Below, one piece after another: positions 50,723 through 59,497 of a DNA stretch of 64,000 nt. Below the pieces are notes generated by a model. It saw only the letters and a list, made by a program, of their open reading frames with translations. It was not told the DNA's origin and searched no databases. The DNA comes from Casp-actino8 sp965659595 (GTDB lineage Bacteria > Actinomycetota > Acidimicrobiia > Acidimicrobiales > Ilumatobacteraceae), in NCBI GenBank assembly GCA_965659595.1, contig CBFHWN010000004.1, forward strand, positions 1 to 64,000, written 5' to 3'. The position numbers were made by a program, and so were the translations under genes. How positions within the stretch are numbered: the first letter of the stretch is position 1; every line of letters begins with the position of its first letter.

Positions 50723-52927
50723 TCAATGTGAGAAGTGAACCTTCGGGAGACGCTTGTCGAGCCACTTCGGGATCCACCAGTTGTGGCGGCCGAGCAGACT
50801 CATCACCGACGGTACGAGCATCATCCGGATCACCGTGGCGTCGAGGAAGACGGCGAGGGCCAGAGTGACGCCGAGTTCGGTCGGCGGAATCGGACCCGTC
50901 ACACCGAAGGCCACGAAGACCACGATCATGATGAGTGCCGCATTCGTGATCGGCCGTCCGGTCATGGCGATGCCTTCGCGGATCGCCCGCTGGGTGTCGC
51001 CGGTGGTCTCGTAGCGCTCGCGAATCGCCGCCAACAAGAACAGCTGATAATCCATGGCGAGACCGAACAGCAAGGCGAAGAAGAAAATCGGCGCCCAGGC
51101 ATTCACGAACCCTTGATGCTCGATGCCGAGCAGTCCGGCGCCGATGCCGTGCTGGAAGACGATCGTCGCGAACCCGAAGCTCGCTGCGACTCCGATGAGG
51201 TTGAGCAGGATCGAGCTCACGGCAATGGCCACGCTGCGGAACACGAGGAGCAGTAACACGAACGCCACGACCATGATCAGAACCACGGCGAGCGGAGCCT
51301 TACCGGTGAGGGTCTCGGTCAGGTCGTAGTTCTGCGACGCCGGACCACCGACCTCGGCACCGGGCACCGACACCTCGAGCGACTGACGAATACGTTCGAC
51401 CATCTCACCGGTACGCGCATCCTCCGGACCGGTCTGGCCGAAGGCACGCACGACCGAACGTCCAGTCGATTCATTGACGGCCACGGTCTGGGCGGCGATC
51501 ACGTTCTCGTCGGCGAGCACCGCGTCGACGACCAGATCTTCGGTGCCCGTCGGCGTGGTGACGAAGAGCGGCGCCGCCGCGCCTTCGCCGAAAGCTGACG
51601 TCACGAGTTCGTAGCCGTCTCGGCTCGACTCGCCACGATCGACCACGCGTGCGCCCGGCATACCGAGATCCATCCCGATGGCCGGCGCGCCGAGGCCGAG
51701 AAGCAGTACGAGTCCGAGGATCAGCGTGAGGCCCGGACGCTTCAGCGCTGCACCGGTCCACCTCACCCAACGTCCTTCGGCTGCGCGATCCATATCGGGT
51801 TCACCCTTTTTCACCAGGACGCGATCGCCCATGGCGGCCCGCACCGCCGGCAACAACGTGAGCGACGCCAAGGCGACCGCAGTGACCGAGAGGATCATGC
51901 CGAGGGCCATCGAACGGAACACCATGATCGGCACCACGAAGATCGCAGCGAGCGACATGATGACGGTGAGCGCCGAAAGGAACACCGCCTTACCCGACGA
52001 CATGAGCGCGTTGGCCATCGAGTCCTCGCACGAGTGACCGTCTTCGCGTTCTTCGCGGTAGCGAGTCACGATGAAGAGCGAGTAGTCGATGCCGACGGCA
52101 AGACCGATCATCATCGAGAAGTTCATCGACCAGACCGACAGCGGTGTGATCGCCGTCAGCAGATTGAGACTGGCGAAACCGACGGCGATTCCGGCGATGG
52201 CGAGAATGAGCGGGATGCCGGCAGCGAGTGCGGCGCCGAAGGCGATGAACAACAGAATGAGCGTGGGCAGACCCGACAGCAATTCGGCCTTGTGCAACGC
52301 CTTCTCGTTGGCGTGATTGAAATCGCTCCAGACCGGCCACTCTCCGGTCACCTCGGCTTGCACGCCCGACGGCAACTCGCGTTCTTCGACGAAGTGGATC
52401 AGATCGTTGGCGGCTTCGGGAAGATCGGCGTCCACCTCGTAGGCGAGCGACACCGGAATCATGATCGTGCGACCGTCGGGTGACACGAGCCCGGCTTCGG
52501 CCGGCAACTGGGTGGGATCGGCCAGCCCGGCCACCATGCCGCCACCGACTTCGGCTGACAGCGCCGATACGAGATCGGCAACGATCGTCGGATCGTCGAC
52601 GAAGGACTCGGGTTGATTCACGACGACGATCGCCGACTCGGCGCCCACCATCGGGAAGTCGTTGCGCAATTCGTCGCGCACTTTCTGGGCTGTCGAACCC
52701 TGAGCCTCCCAACCCGCGCCCGAGAGGGCCCCCGACACGCCGATGGCGAGCGGTGCGGCGAGGATCACCACGAGAGCCCAGATGGCCATGACCGGCCGAC
52801 GATGCCGAACGGCGAAACGGGCCAGACGATCGAACAGCGGACGCTTCCCACCTTCTGGGCTGTGCATCGGCGTGTCGTGCGGAATCACCTGGTCCGGGGT
52901 CCCGAACGGTGTCTCAGTGGTGGTCAT
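50723..52927 (-). CDS. MMPL/RND-family membrane transporter
   Basis: A 734-residue exporter with twelve predicted helices in two halves. The first half has IGLAVGIDYSLFIVTRYREE and the second FGLAMDYQLFLLAAIRERYE, the paired MMPL motifs whose Asp residues carry protons. Two large extracytoplasmic loops lie after helices 1 and 7. Substrates of this family range from lipids to drugs. The ATG at 52927 follows GGGAG by seven bases. Its promoter contains a CsoR-like dyad, suggesting control by a copper or related sensor. Confidence 0.9.
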   Translation of the reverse strand: MTTTETPFGTPDQVIPHDTPMHSPEGGKRPLFDRLARFAVRHRRPVMAIWALVVILAAPLAIGVSGALSGAGWEAQGSTAQKVRDELRNDFPMVGAESAIVVVNQPESFVDDPTIVADLVSALSAEVGGGMVAGLADPTQLPAEAGLVSPDGRTIMIPVSLAYEVDADLPEAANDLIHFVEERELPSGVQAEVTGEWPVWSDFNHANEKALHKAELLSGLPTLILLFIAFGAALAAGIPLILAIAGIAVGFASLNLLTAITPLSVWSMNFSMMIGLAVGIDYSLFIVTRYREEREDGHSCEDSMANALMSSGKAVFLSALTVIMSLAAIFVVPIMVFRSMALGMILSVTAVALASLTLLPAVRAAMGDRVLVKKGEPDMDRAAEGRWVRWTGAALKRPGLTLILGLVLLLGLGAPAIGMDLGMPGARVVDRGESSRDGYELVTSAFGEGAAAPLFVTTPTGTEDLVVDAVLADENVIAAQTVAVNESTGRSVVRAFGQTGPEDARTGEMVERIRQSLEVSVPGAEVGGPASQNYDLTETLTGKAPLAVVLIMVVAFVLLLLVFRSVAIAVSSILLNLIGVAASFGFATIVFQHGIGAGLLGIEHQGFVNAWAPIFFFALLFGLAMDYQLFLLAAIRERYETTGDTQRAIREGIAMTGRPITNAALIMIVVFVAFGVTGPIPPTELGVTLALAVFLDATVIRMMLVPSVMSLLGRHNWWIPKWLDKRLPKVHFSH

Positions 52928-52958
52928 TTCATACTCCCTTGGGTATCGAGCCGGTGGG

Positions 52959-52987
52959 ACTCTATACCCCCAGGGGTATGACGTCAA
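52959..52987 (-). promoter_or_regulatory. MMPL promoter with CsoR-like operator ATACCCC-CA-GGGGTAT
   Basis: On the minus strand TTGACG (52987-52982) and TAGAGT (52964-52959) are separated by 17 bases. A perfect 7-bp dyad (52964-52979) lies in this spacer, the placement of CsoR/RcnR-family operators. A further imperfect GGGTAT/ATACCC dyad extends to 52941. Confidence 0.72.
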
Positions 52988-53676
52988 CTCTCTCGGAACC
53001 TCTCGAGCCCGGTCCAGAAGCCGAGTGCGTCCATGAAGGCCCACGAACGACGATGAATCGCCGACGGTCCGAGCGCGTACAGCCCGGCCCGATGCCAGGC
53101 ACAGGGATAACCCTTGTTCGATTCGAACCGGTACGCCGGATGATGGTCGGCGAGATCACGCATGAGACGGTCACGGGTGACCTTGGCGAGGATCGACGCC
53201 GCGGCAACCGACAGACACTTGGTGTCGCCCTTCACCACTGTGGTGACGCGAGGAACGAGCGGTGACACGAAGTTCCACGAACCGTCGACGATCGCCGCAT
53301 CGGGTCGCACCGACAAACCGGCCAGAGCGCGCTCGGTCGCCAGACGTTGCGCACGTGACATCCCGAGTCGATCGCATTCGACTGGCGTCGCCATCCCAAC
53401 CGACCAGTCGTTCACCCACGAGGCAACGTCGTCGAACATGCGCTCACGCTTCTTCTCCGAGATCGACTTGGAGTCGCGAATGAGCGCTTCGACGTCATGG
53501 GTTCCGGCTTCGCCACTCGGCACGATCGCCACCCCGACCGCCAAGGGGCCGGCCCAGGCCCCTTTGCCCACTTCGTCGACTCCGATGATCGTTCGACATC
53601 CCTCACTGTGCAGTGCGACCTCGAGATCGCGTGTCGGGCGATCGGGAATCGATGACGGCGCCGACGAGCGTGCCAT
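52984..53676 (-). CDS. rnhB: Ribonuclease HII
   Basis: A 230-residue type 2 RNase H that removes ribonucleotides and RNA primers from DNA. The active-site stretch is IIGVDEVGKGAWAGPLAVGV (catalytic Asp-Glu), with AIVDGSWNF and SVAAASILAKVTRDRLM, then HPAYRFESNKGYPC. The Lys in GKG replaces the more common Arg, as in some actinomycetes. ATG at 53676 lies one base after the selD stop, so the two are co-transcribed. Confidence 0.94.
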   Translation of the reverse strand: MARSSAPSSIPDRPTRDLEVALHSEGCRTIIGVDEVGKGAWAGPLAVGVAIVPSGEAGTHDVEALIRDSKSISEKKRERMFDDVASWVNDWSVGMATPVECDRLGMSRAQRLATERALAGLSVRPDAAIVDGSWNFVSPLVPRVTTVVKGDTKCLSVAAASILAKVTRDRLMRDLADHHPAYRFESNKGYPCAWHRAGLYALGPSAIHRRSWAFMDALGFWTGLERFRES

Positions 53677-53677
53677 G

Positions 53678-54688
53678 TCAGACGAGCCGAATTCCGGGCG
53701 TGCCCGATTCGACTCGTCCGATCACCGTGAAGGGACTGTCGGAACCGACGATGGAGTCGACCCACGACGGATCGACCGCCGCCAGCAATCCACCCGATGT
53801 CTGTGGATCGAACACCATCGTCTCGAAAGCGACCTCAACCGACTCGTCTCGCCGAACGTGCCGTTCGACGGCCTGTCGATTTCGCGCGTCTCCACCGGTC
53901 TTCACGCCCGTACGCGCCGCATCGAGAACGTCGCCATACAGCGGTAGCGAGCACGTCTCGATCACGAACGTGGCGGCAGCGCGCTCGGCCATCTCCCAAC
54001 CGTGGCCAGCCAAGCCGAAGCCCGTCACGTCGGTGACGGCGCGCACCCCCGTGCTCTCACGGAGAATCTCGCTCGCACGACGGTTGAGAGTCCGCATTCC
54101 AGCGATCGCCTCGGCCTTGGCGCGTGTCGAAACACAGGCGAGAGCCACCCCGGTACCGAGAGGCTTCGACAACACGAGGACGTCTCCGGGCCGGGCTCCC
54201 TCTTTGCGGAAGACTCGTTCCGGATGCACCACACCCTGCACGGCCAGACCGAAGATCGGTTCGGGATTGCGAATCGTGTGCCCCCCGGCCACTGAACCGC
54301 CGGCCTCGGCCACCATGGCGGCCGCCGCATCGAAGATGGTGACGATGGCCTCGCGGGGGAAGTGCTCCGGGAAGGCCGCCACGTTCACCGCCATGATCAC
54401 GCGACCTCCCATGGCGAAGACATCGCTGCAGGCGTTGGCGGCGGCGATGGCTCCGAAGTCGGCCGGATCGTCGACGAGGGGTGGAAAGAAATCGGTGGTG
54501 CTCACGATTGCCACCTCGTCGCTCACCTGGTAAACGGCGGCATCGTCGAAGGGAGCCAGTCCGACGATGAGTCCGGGGTCGGCCGATCGCGGCAATTCGT
54601 CGACCAGACCGGCGAGCAGGTCCTTCCCCCACTTGGCGGCACAACCACCACAGCTCGTCCATTCGGTGAGTCGGAGAACGTCGCTCAT
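53678..54688 (-). CDS. selD: Selenide, water dikinase SelD
   Basis: A 336-residue selenophosphate synthetase. The N-terminal catalytic loop is TSCGGCAAKWGKDLL (Cys version, both codons TGT; no selenocysteine), followed by PFDDAAVYQVSDEVAIVSTTDFFPPLVDDP, ANACSDVFAMGG and a C-terminal QTSGGLL. It makes selenophosphate for selenocysteine or 2-selenouridine, but no other selenium gene is in the window. The ATG at 54688 is six bases from TACACT (54700-54695), which rules against the in-frame start at 54724. Confidence 0.93.
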   Translation of the reverse strand: MSDVLRLTEWTSCGGCAAKWGKDLLAGLVDELPRSADPGLIVGLAPFDDAAVYQVSDEVAIVSTTDFFPPLVDDPADFGAIAAANACSDVFAMGGRVIMAVNVAAFPEHFPREAIVTIFDAAAAMVAEAGGSVAGGHTIRNPEPIFGLAVQGVVHPERVFRKEGARPGDVLVLSKPLGTGVALACVSTRAKAEAIAGMRTLNRRASEILRESTGVRAVTDVTGFGLAGHGWEMAERAAATFVIETCSLPLYGDVLDAARTGVKTGGDARNRQAVERHVRRDESVEVAFETMVFDPQTSGGLLAAVDPSWVDSIVGSDSPFTVIGRVESGTPGIRLV

Positions 54689-54694
54689 GTTGGA

Positions 54695-54700
54695 AGTGTA
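54695..54700 (-). promoter_or_regulatory. -10 box TACACT of selD-rnhB
   Basis: TACACT, six bases from the selD ATG at 54688. Confidence 0.6.
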
Positions 54701-54731
54701 GAGCGCACTCTTTCGGCCTTCCACCAGGAGT

Positions 54732-54760
54732 GATACGGTCGTATCGGGTCCGCGAGGACC
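54732..54760 (+). promoter_or_regulatory. Operator-like dyad and leader hairpin before the DUF4157 operon
   Basis: GATAC-GGTC-GTATC (54732-54745) is a perfect dyad that contains a TACGGT -10 candidate (54734-54739). It is followed by a stem GGTCC-GCGA-GGACC (54747-54760) with a GNRA loop just before the GGAG ribosome-binding site of the ATG at 54775. Confidence 0.5.
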
Positions 54761-54774
54761 GGAGCGGAGGAGCC

Positions 54775-56970
54775 ATGCGCAAGCGCGATCAGCGGCCGAC
54801 GAGCCCTGAACCCGAGTCCGACACCTTGACGCGTTCGTTCGAAGAACTCACAACATCGTTCGACGCTCCCACGCCGGTACGTCGGTCGATGACGATCGGG
54901 CGGGCCGATGATCCGGCCGAACGTCAAGCCGACCGCATGGCCGACGCCGCACTTGCGAATCTCGGGGCCTACGACGACTCGGGAGTCTCGACCATCGCTC
55001 GGCGTGCCGTCGACGACGACCCCCTCGGTGGAACCGACGTCGATCCGTCGGTGCAACGTTCGATCGATGCCAAGCGCGGAGGCGGGCGCCCGCTCGGTGA
55101 ACGCGAAACGAATGCATTCTCCGATTCCTACGGAGTTGATCTCTCCGGTGTGCGCGTCCACACCGACTCCGATGCCGATCGTCTGAGTCGCTCACTACAA
55201 GCCGACGCGTTCACCACCGGCAACGACGTCTTCTTCCGGCGTGGCATGTACGAACCGGGAACATCTCGAGGCGACCGACTCATCGGACACGAGTTGGCGC
55301 ACGTCGCCACCGAATCGGCCGGAGCATCGCGAAGCATCCACCGCTTCATGAGCGCCGACGCCTTCAACGAACTGACGTATCAGAGCTTCTTCTCGTCGAA
55401 GAGCAAGGCCCAGCTCGCCATCGCCGACATGCTGCGCGAACTCGACAAGTTGAAGGTGAAGGGTCAAGTGCCCGACACGAACCTGGCGGCGGCCATCGCC
55501 AAGATCGACGGAATGATCAAGATCGCCAAGGCGTGGAAGGCTGATCACGAAGACGAGAACGGCAAGGCCGACGAGGACAAGCTCCGTCGCTACCAAGGTT
55601 TCGTCCAGTTCATCACACGTGCCGAACAAGAGCTCGCAACGATGAAGGGGCGGAGCAGCGGTGCCGCCGACGAGGCCGCCGCCATGCCGGCCGACGCGCG
55701 TGTGACGAGTCTCGAGAAGCACTATCTCGGTGATGGCGTCACCCTCTTCCAGCGAGCCGGGGCCGCTCTCGACGAGTTGCTCGAGAAGCCCGGTCAATCG
55801 GCCGAGTTCAAGATCGAATTGACCATCCCGGTTCCTCCGGCGACCGTCGGCGGCTTCCTCGAATTGTCGGCCGAGCGCGACGACAAAGGCATCGAAGCCA
55901 AGGGCACCATCGCGATCACCGGTGGCGGCAGCGTGGGTGTCGCCGAACTGAAGGGTGCTCTCGGCGGCTACGTGGCCGCCAAGGGAGCCAACGGTGCCAT
56001 GGTCGGATCGCTCATCGAATACGCGCTGTACCGACGTTGTGCCGAGAGCGACATGATCCCCTGGGAGGCCGAGGCGTACTTGTTCGGAGGCAGCGCCGAC
56101 GCACGTGGCAAGCGGCGAGCCGAGAAGAAGTCGCTCGAGACCGAGAAGTCGGCCTTCGGCGACGGGGCCGGCGAGGACGGCGACGACTTCTACGCCGAAA
56201 CCGGAGCCATGGCCGGATTCGAAGCCGAGGCCGGCCTGTCCGACGCCCTCGAAGTGGGTGGCGGTGTCACCGCCACCACCGGAACACGCACCGATCGCAA
56301 GTCTCTCGAGCAGAGCAAGGGTGTCGGCGGCAAGAACAAGAAAGCCGACGGCTGGATCAACACGCTGTCGGGCGGTGCCCGTGGCGCCCAGGAGAAGACG
56401 GGTCGCACGACCCGCGGCTTCTCGGTCGCCGCATCGGTCACGGTACTCGGCACCGAGATCGGCGCCGAGTACTCCGCCGCCTGGAGTGCCGACAAGGGTG
56501 CCGACGGCAAGACCACGACAATGCAGATCGATTCGAGTGCCATCGCGATCAGCATCGAGGAGATCCCGATCGAGAAGCTCGTCGGCGACGCCGGCAAGGA
56601 AATCGTCATGAAGGCGATCGACGAAATTCAAAAGGCGATCGAAAGTGCTCCCGATGAGCAAGTCGATTCGGCGGAAGAGGCCCAACTCGACGCCATGATC
56701 GATCAGGCCAAGAGCTCGGCCGAAGAGTCGGCTCAGGCCGCGATCGAAGAGGCCGGCGGCGAATTCGAGTCGGCCGAGGCCCTCGGCGCCGAACTCGGCT
56801 TCGACTTCCTCGAGAAGGAGCTCTCGTTCAAGATCACCAAGACCAGCGGTTACAAGGTCGCACTCGGTGTCGTCGAAGTCGAAGCGAAGAAGACCGAGAC
56901 CCTCTTCGAGAAGACGAAGAGTTTCAAGAAAGAAGACGCGAAGAAGGACGACGCCGCGGCGTCGAAGTGA
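54775..56970 (+). CDS. eCIS-core (DUF4157) protein with long C-terminal region
   Basis: A 731-residue protein. Residues 38-60 carry the linker typical of this family (TIGRADDPAERQADRMADAA). Residues 102-180 form the eCIS-core/DUF4157 domain: GGGRPLGERETNAFSDSYGV, SGVRVHTDSDADRLSRSLQA, ADAFTTGNDVFF and the HExxH motif GHELAHV (172-176). A helical Lys/Glu-rich segment (about 195-300) and a Gly-rich beta region (about 345-580: GTIAITGGGSVGVAELKGAL and similar) follow, ending in a Lys-rich tail. DUF4157 proteins are cargo or accessory proteins of extracellular contractile injection systems. ATG at 54775 follows GGAG. The effector activity is unknown. Confidence 0.85.
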   Translation: MRKRDQRPTSPEPESDTLTRSFEELTTSFDAPTPVRRSMTIGRADDPAERQADRMADAALANLGAYDDSGVSTIARRAVDDDPLGGTDVDPSVQRSIDAKRGGGRPLGERETNAFSDSYGVDLSGVRVHTDSDADRLSRSLQADAFTTGNDVFFRRGMYEPGTSRGDRLIGHELAHVATESAGASRSIHRFMSADAFNELTYQSFFSSKSKAQLAIADMLRELDKLKVKGQVPDTNLAAAIAKIDGMIKIAKAWKADHEDENGKADEDKLRRYQGFVQFITRAEQELATMKGRSSGAADEAAAMPADARVTSLEKHYLGDGVTLFQRAGAALDELLEKPGQSAEFKIELTIPVPPATVGGFLELSAERDDKGIEAKGTIAITGGGSVGVAELKGALGGYVAAKGANGAMVGSLIEYALYRRCAESDMIPWEAEAYLFGGSADARGKRRAEKKSLETEKSAFGDGAGEDGDDFYAETGAMAGFEAEAGLSDALEVGGGVTATTGTRTDRKSLEQSKGVGGKNKKADGWINTLSGGARGAQEKTGRTTRGFSVAASVTVLGTEIGAEYSAAWSADKGADGKTTTMQIDSSAIAISIEEIPIEKLVGDAGKEIVMKAIDEIQKAIESAPDEQVDSAEEAQLDAMIDQAKSSAEESAQAAIEEAGGEFESAEALGAELGFDFLEKELSFKITKTSGYKVALGVVEVEAKKTETLFEKTKSFKKEDAKKDDAAASK

Positions 56971-56982
56971 CGGTCCAGCAAC

Positions 56983-57747
56983 ATGACTGACGTGAACTTC
57001 GTACACGAATCCGGCGACGTCGTCCTGCGCGACGTGAACGTCCGAATCGCCGATGGATCGGCGTCGATCACCGGCCTGGTGTCGACCGACGTCTGGGAGC
57101 ACATCGAACGTGAAGGCGTGTTCGGTACCAATGCCCGTCGACGGGCCGGCGCTCTCATCGGTAGCGGTGACGTCAAGATCGAGATCTCCGGACCCGAATC
57201 CGCCCTGACTCCGGGATCCGGCCCCTTCGCACGCGACTGGTCGATCACCGCCGCGATGCGCCGTCTCGAGGATGCTCCGGGCGAGGTCTGGACCGGCGCG
57301 TCGTTCACCGATCCGCCCATGTGGCAACGGGCCGCCGAAGCCCTCGACGAATTGGGTTTCACGCGAACCTCCGAGACCGACACCTCGGTTCGCTACGCCG
57401 ACTCCTCCGGAACCGAGGTCACAGCGAGTGCCGACACCGAATCTCGGCTGGGTGGCATCACGTGTCGACGTTCGATCGGCACCGCATCGGGCTCGACTCC
57501 GTCCGAACTCTTGGCGGTCGTCAATCACGTCAACGACACGTTTCCGGCCGGAACTCTGTCATATGCCGATGGTGTCATCACCTTGAAGAGCGGCGTTCCG
57601 ATCCCCGAGGGCGTCGACGTCTCGGAGATCCTGGAGGCACTCGCCTACGGACTTCCCGGAATGGTCGACATGGTCGCACCGACCGTCGGACGAGTCGCCA
57701 GTGGCGAGATCAGTGGCACCGATGCGATTCAGCAGATCTTCGGCTGA
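56983..57747 (+). CDS. Hypothetical protein, possible YbjN/secretion-chaperone-like partner
   Basis: A 254-residue acidic soluble protein starting 12 bases after the DUF4157 gene. I do not recognise the N-terminal half (beta-rich, VVLRDVNVRIADGSASITGL). The C-terminal half, with ITCRRSIGTASGSTPSELLA, VVNHVNDTFPAGTLSYADGV and ITLKSGVPIPEGVDVSEILE, has the strand-strand-helix order of YbjN and type III chaperone folds, which often escort secreted proteins. Its position between cargo-like and ATPase genes supports an escort role; this is inference. Its end overlaps the AAA+ gene. Confidence 0.7.
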   Translation: MTDVNFVHESGDVVLRDVNVRIADGSASITGLVSTDVWEHIEREGVFGTNARRRAGALIGSGDVKIEISGPESALTPGSGPFARDWSITAAMRRLEDAPGEVWTGASFTDPPMWQRAAEALDELGFTRTSETDTSVRYADSSGTEVTASADTESRLGGITCRRSIGTASGSTPSELLAVVNHVNDTFPAGTLSYADGVITLKSGVPIPEGVDVSEILEALAYGLPGMVDMVAPTVGRVASGEISGTDAIQQIFG

Positions 57748-59497
57748 ATCCTCCGAGAGCGGTTTCGTCGACGCGGTCGTCGAACTTCTCGCCCGCAACG
57801 CCGAAGCCGGCACTCGTCACGACACTGGCGACATCGAGTCGCGTCAGAAGGATCTGGTTCGCGGCGACGGCCCGGTGGTGTCACTGGCCCGAGCGATCGG
57901 CTGCGCCGACGACGAGATCGCGGCATTGGTCGTCCTCGTGCACGTGGAACGATCGCTCGAGCGTCAGCGGATCCTCGCCGGACCCGATGGTGACGGCTCG
58001 ATTCGGCTCGGCCTACTCGATCAGTTCTCGCACGCCTCTTTCCGCGGTGCAGCCACCGTCGGACCCGACTCTCGTCTTCGTCGCGCTCGACTCGTCGCCG
58101 TGTCGCCGAACGGACCGTTCGCATCGCGTCCGGTCCGCGTCGACGCGTCGGTTCTGTGGGGACTTGCCGGCGACTCGCGCCCTGACCCGAATCTGCCTTT
58201 CGGCTCACGCCTCATCGCGCGAAGCGACGATCGCGAAGGTGATCGCGGCGATCACACTTCGCTTCTCGTGGTCGGCGACGACCCCACCCGTCGGCGAACC
58301 CTGCTGTTGAACGAACTCGCCGGCGACTCGGTGCTGGTGGTTCCCGATCCCACCGAGGCCGCTCACTGGGATGCCGCCATTCGCGAAGCTTCGCTCAGCG
58401 GATCGTCACTTCTGATCGAACTGAGCGGATCACTGACTGCACTCGGGAGCTCGGTCCTCGACGACGCCAACCATCTCGTGATCGGCGTGTCGACAGTCGC
58501 CGGCATCGATCCCGAACTCTTGCCACGACGGGCGTGGAGGGAGATGACGGCACCGTCGAGCCCCGCCACTTCCGACGAAGTCGGCGCAGTGCTCGGCCGG
58601 GAATCGCCTCACCCTCTCACCGCCGATCAACTGCGGCGGGTCCACAGCACTCTTCCTCTGGTGCAAGGCGACCTGTCACATGCAGTTCGTCGACTCGCCG
58701 ACCATCGCCTCTTCGAACTCGGCAACCGAACGTCACCGTCGCGCACCTGGGACGACTTGGTCGTCGAATCCGAATGCCTGGAGGAACTCCGTCATCTCGC
58801 CGATCGATATCGCCGAGCGAGCCGCGTGCGCGAACTGCCCGGCGTCGGACGCCATGTCCCGCCCGGTCTGCTCGCCGTCTTCGCCGGCCCGTCGGGAACG
58901 GGCAAGACCCTGGCCGCCGAAGTGATAGCCGGCGATCTCGGACTCGAACTCGTGAAGATCGACCTGTCGACCGTCGTGTCGAAGTACATCGGCGAGACCG
59001 AGAAGAACCTGGAGGAGGTCTTCGATGCGGCGAGCGTCGGCGGCGCCCTCGTTCTCTTCGACGAAGGTGACGCCATCTTCGGCAAGCGCAGCGAAACGAC
59101 CGACGCACGCGACCGCTACGCCAACATCGAAGTCGCCTATCTGCTCCAGAGGGTCGAGACCTTCGAGGGATTCGTGATCATCAGCACCAACTTGGCCGCC
59201 AACGTTGATCAAGCCTTCCAACGGCGGATCCAAGGAATGGTCGAATTCATGCCACCCGACCGCGATCTCCGATTGAAGTTGTGGCAACTGCATCTCCCGC
59301 TGTCGCTGTGCGAGGACGTCGACCACGCCGAATTGGCCGCGATCAACTTGGCTGGGGGAAGCATCCGCAACGTGGCGGTGGCCGCCGCCTTCCTCGCCGG
59401 GGCCGACGAACGACCGATCGGCCGCCACCATCTCCGACTCGCCTTCGGTCGGGAGATGCGCAAGCTCGGCCGACTCGCCGAAGGCCTGCTTCCATGA
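57722..59497 (+). CDS. eCIS-type AAA+ ATPase
   Basis: About 591 residues. An N-terminal region of 330 residues, with a decayed first AAA-like segment (LLVVGDDPTRRRTLLLNELA), is followed by a full AAA+ module: Walker A GPSGTGKT (389-396), Walker B LVLFDEGD (443-450), FGKRSETTDARDRYANIEVA, the sensor region IISTNLAANVD and Arg fingers in FQRRIQG. This wording is that of the AAA+ ATPase found in extracellular contractile injection clusters (Afp15/Pvc15 type). ATG 57722 is used (GTG 57701 is also possible); either overlaps the preceding gene by 26-47 bases. Confidence 0.87.
   Translation: MRFSRSSAESSESGFVDAVVELLARNAEAGTRHDTGDIESRQKDLVRGDGPVVSLARAIGCADDEIAALVVLVHVERSLERQRILAGPDGDGSIRLGLLDQFSHASFRGAATVGPDSRLRRARLVAVSPNGPFASRPVRVDASVLWGLAGDSRPDPNLPFGSRLIARSDDREGDRGDHTSLLVVGDDPTRRRTLLLNELAGDSVLVVPDPTEAAHWDAAIREASLSGSSLLIELSGSLTALGSSVLDDANHLVIGVSTVAGIDPELLPRRAWREMTAPSSPATSDEVGAVLGRESPHPLTADQLRRVHSTLPLVQGDLSHAVRRLADHRLFELGNRTSPSRTWDDLVVESECLEELRHLADRYRRASRVRELPGVGRHVPPGLLAVFAGPSGTGKTLAAEVIAGDLGLELVKIDLSTVVSKYIGETEKNLEEVFDAASVGGALVLFDEGDAIFGKRSETTDARDRYANIEVAYLLQRVETFEGFVIISTNLAANVDQAFQRRIQGMVEFMPPDRDLRLKLWQLHLPLSLCEDVDHAELAAINLAGGSIRNVAVAAAFLAGADERPIGRHHLRLAFGREMRKLGRLAEGLLP

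Noticed and set aside
54689..54724. Upstream start for selD adding twelve residues
   Set aside because: It would include the TACACT box, and the family N-terminus begins at the ATG at 54688.
54732..54745. Reading GATAC-GGTC-GTATC as a member of the CTGAC-N5-GTCAG operator family
   Set aside because: Arms and spacing differ; no CTGA/TCAG core.
55195..57528. A 777-residue open frame on the minus strand across the DUF4157 and chaperone-like genes
   Set aside because: Its translation is low-complexity Gly/Leu/Val/Asp-rich with no domain, and it mirrors plus-strand genes with strong motifs; it is an artefact of high GC.
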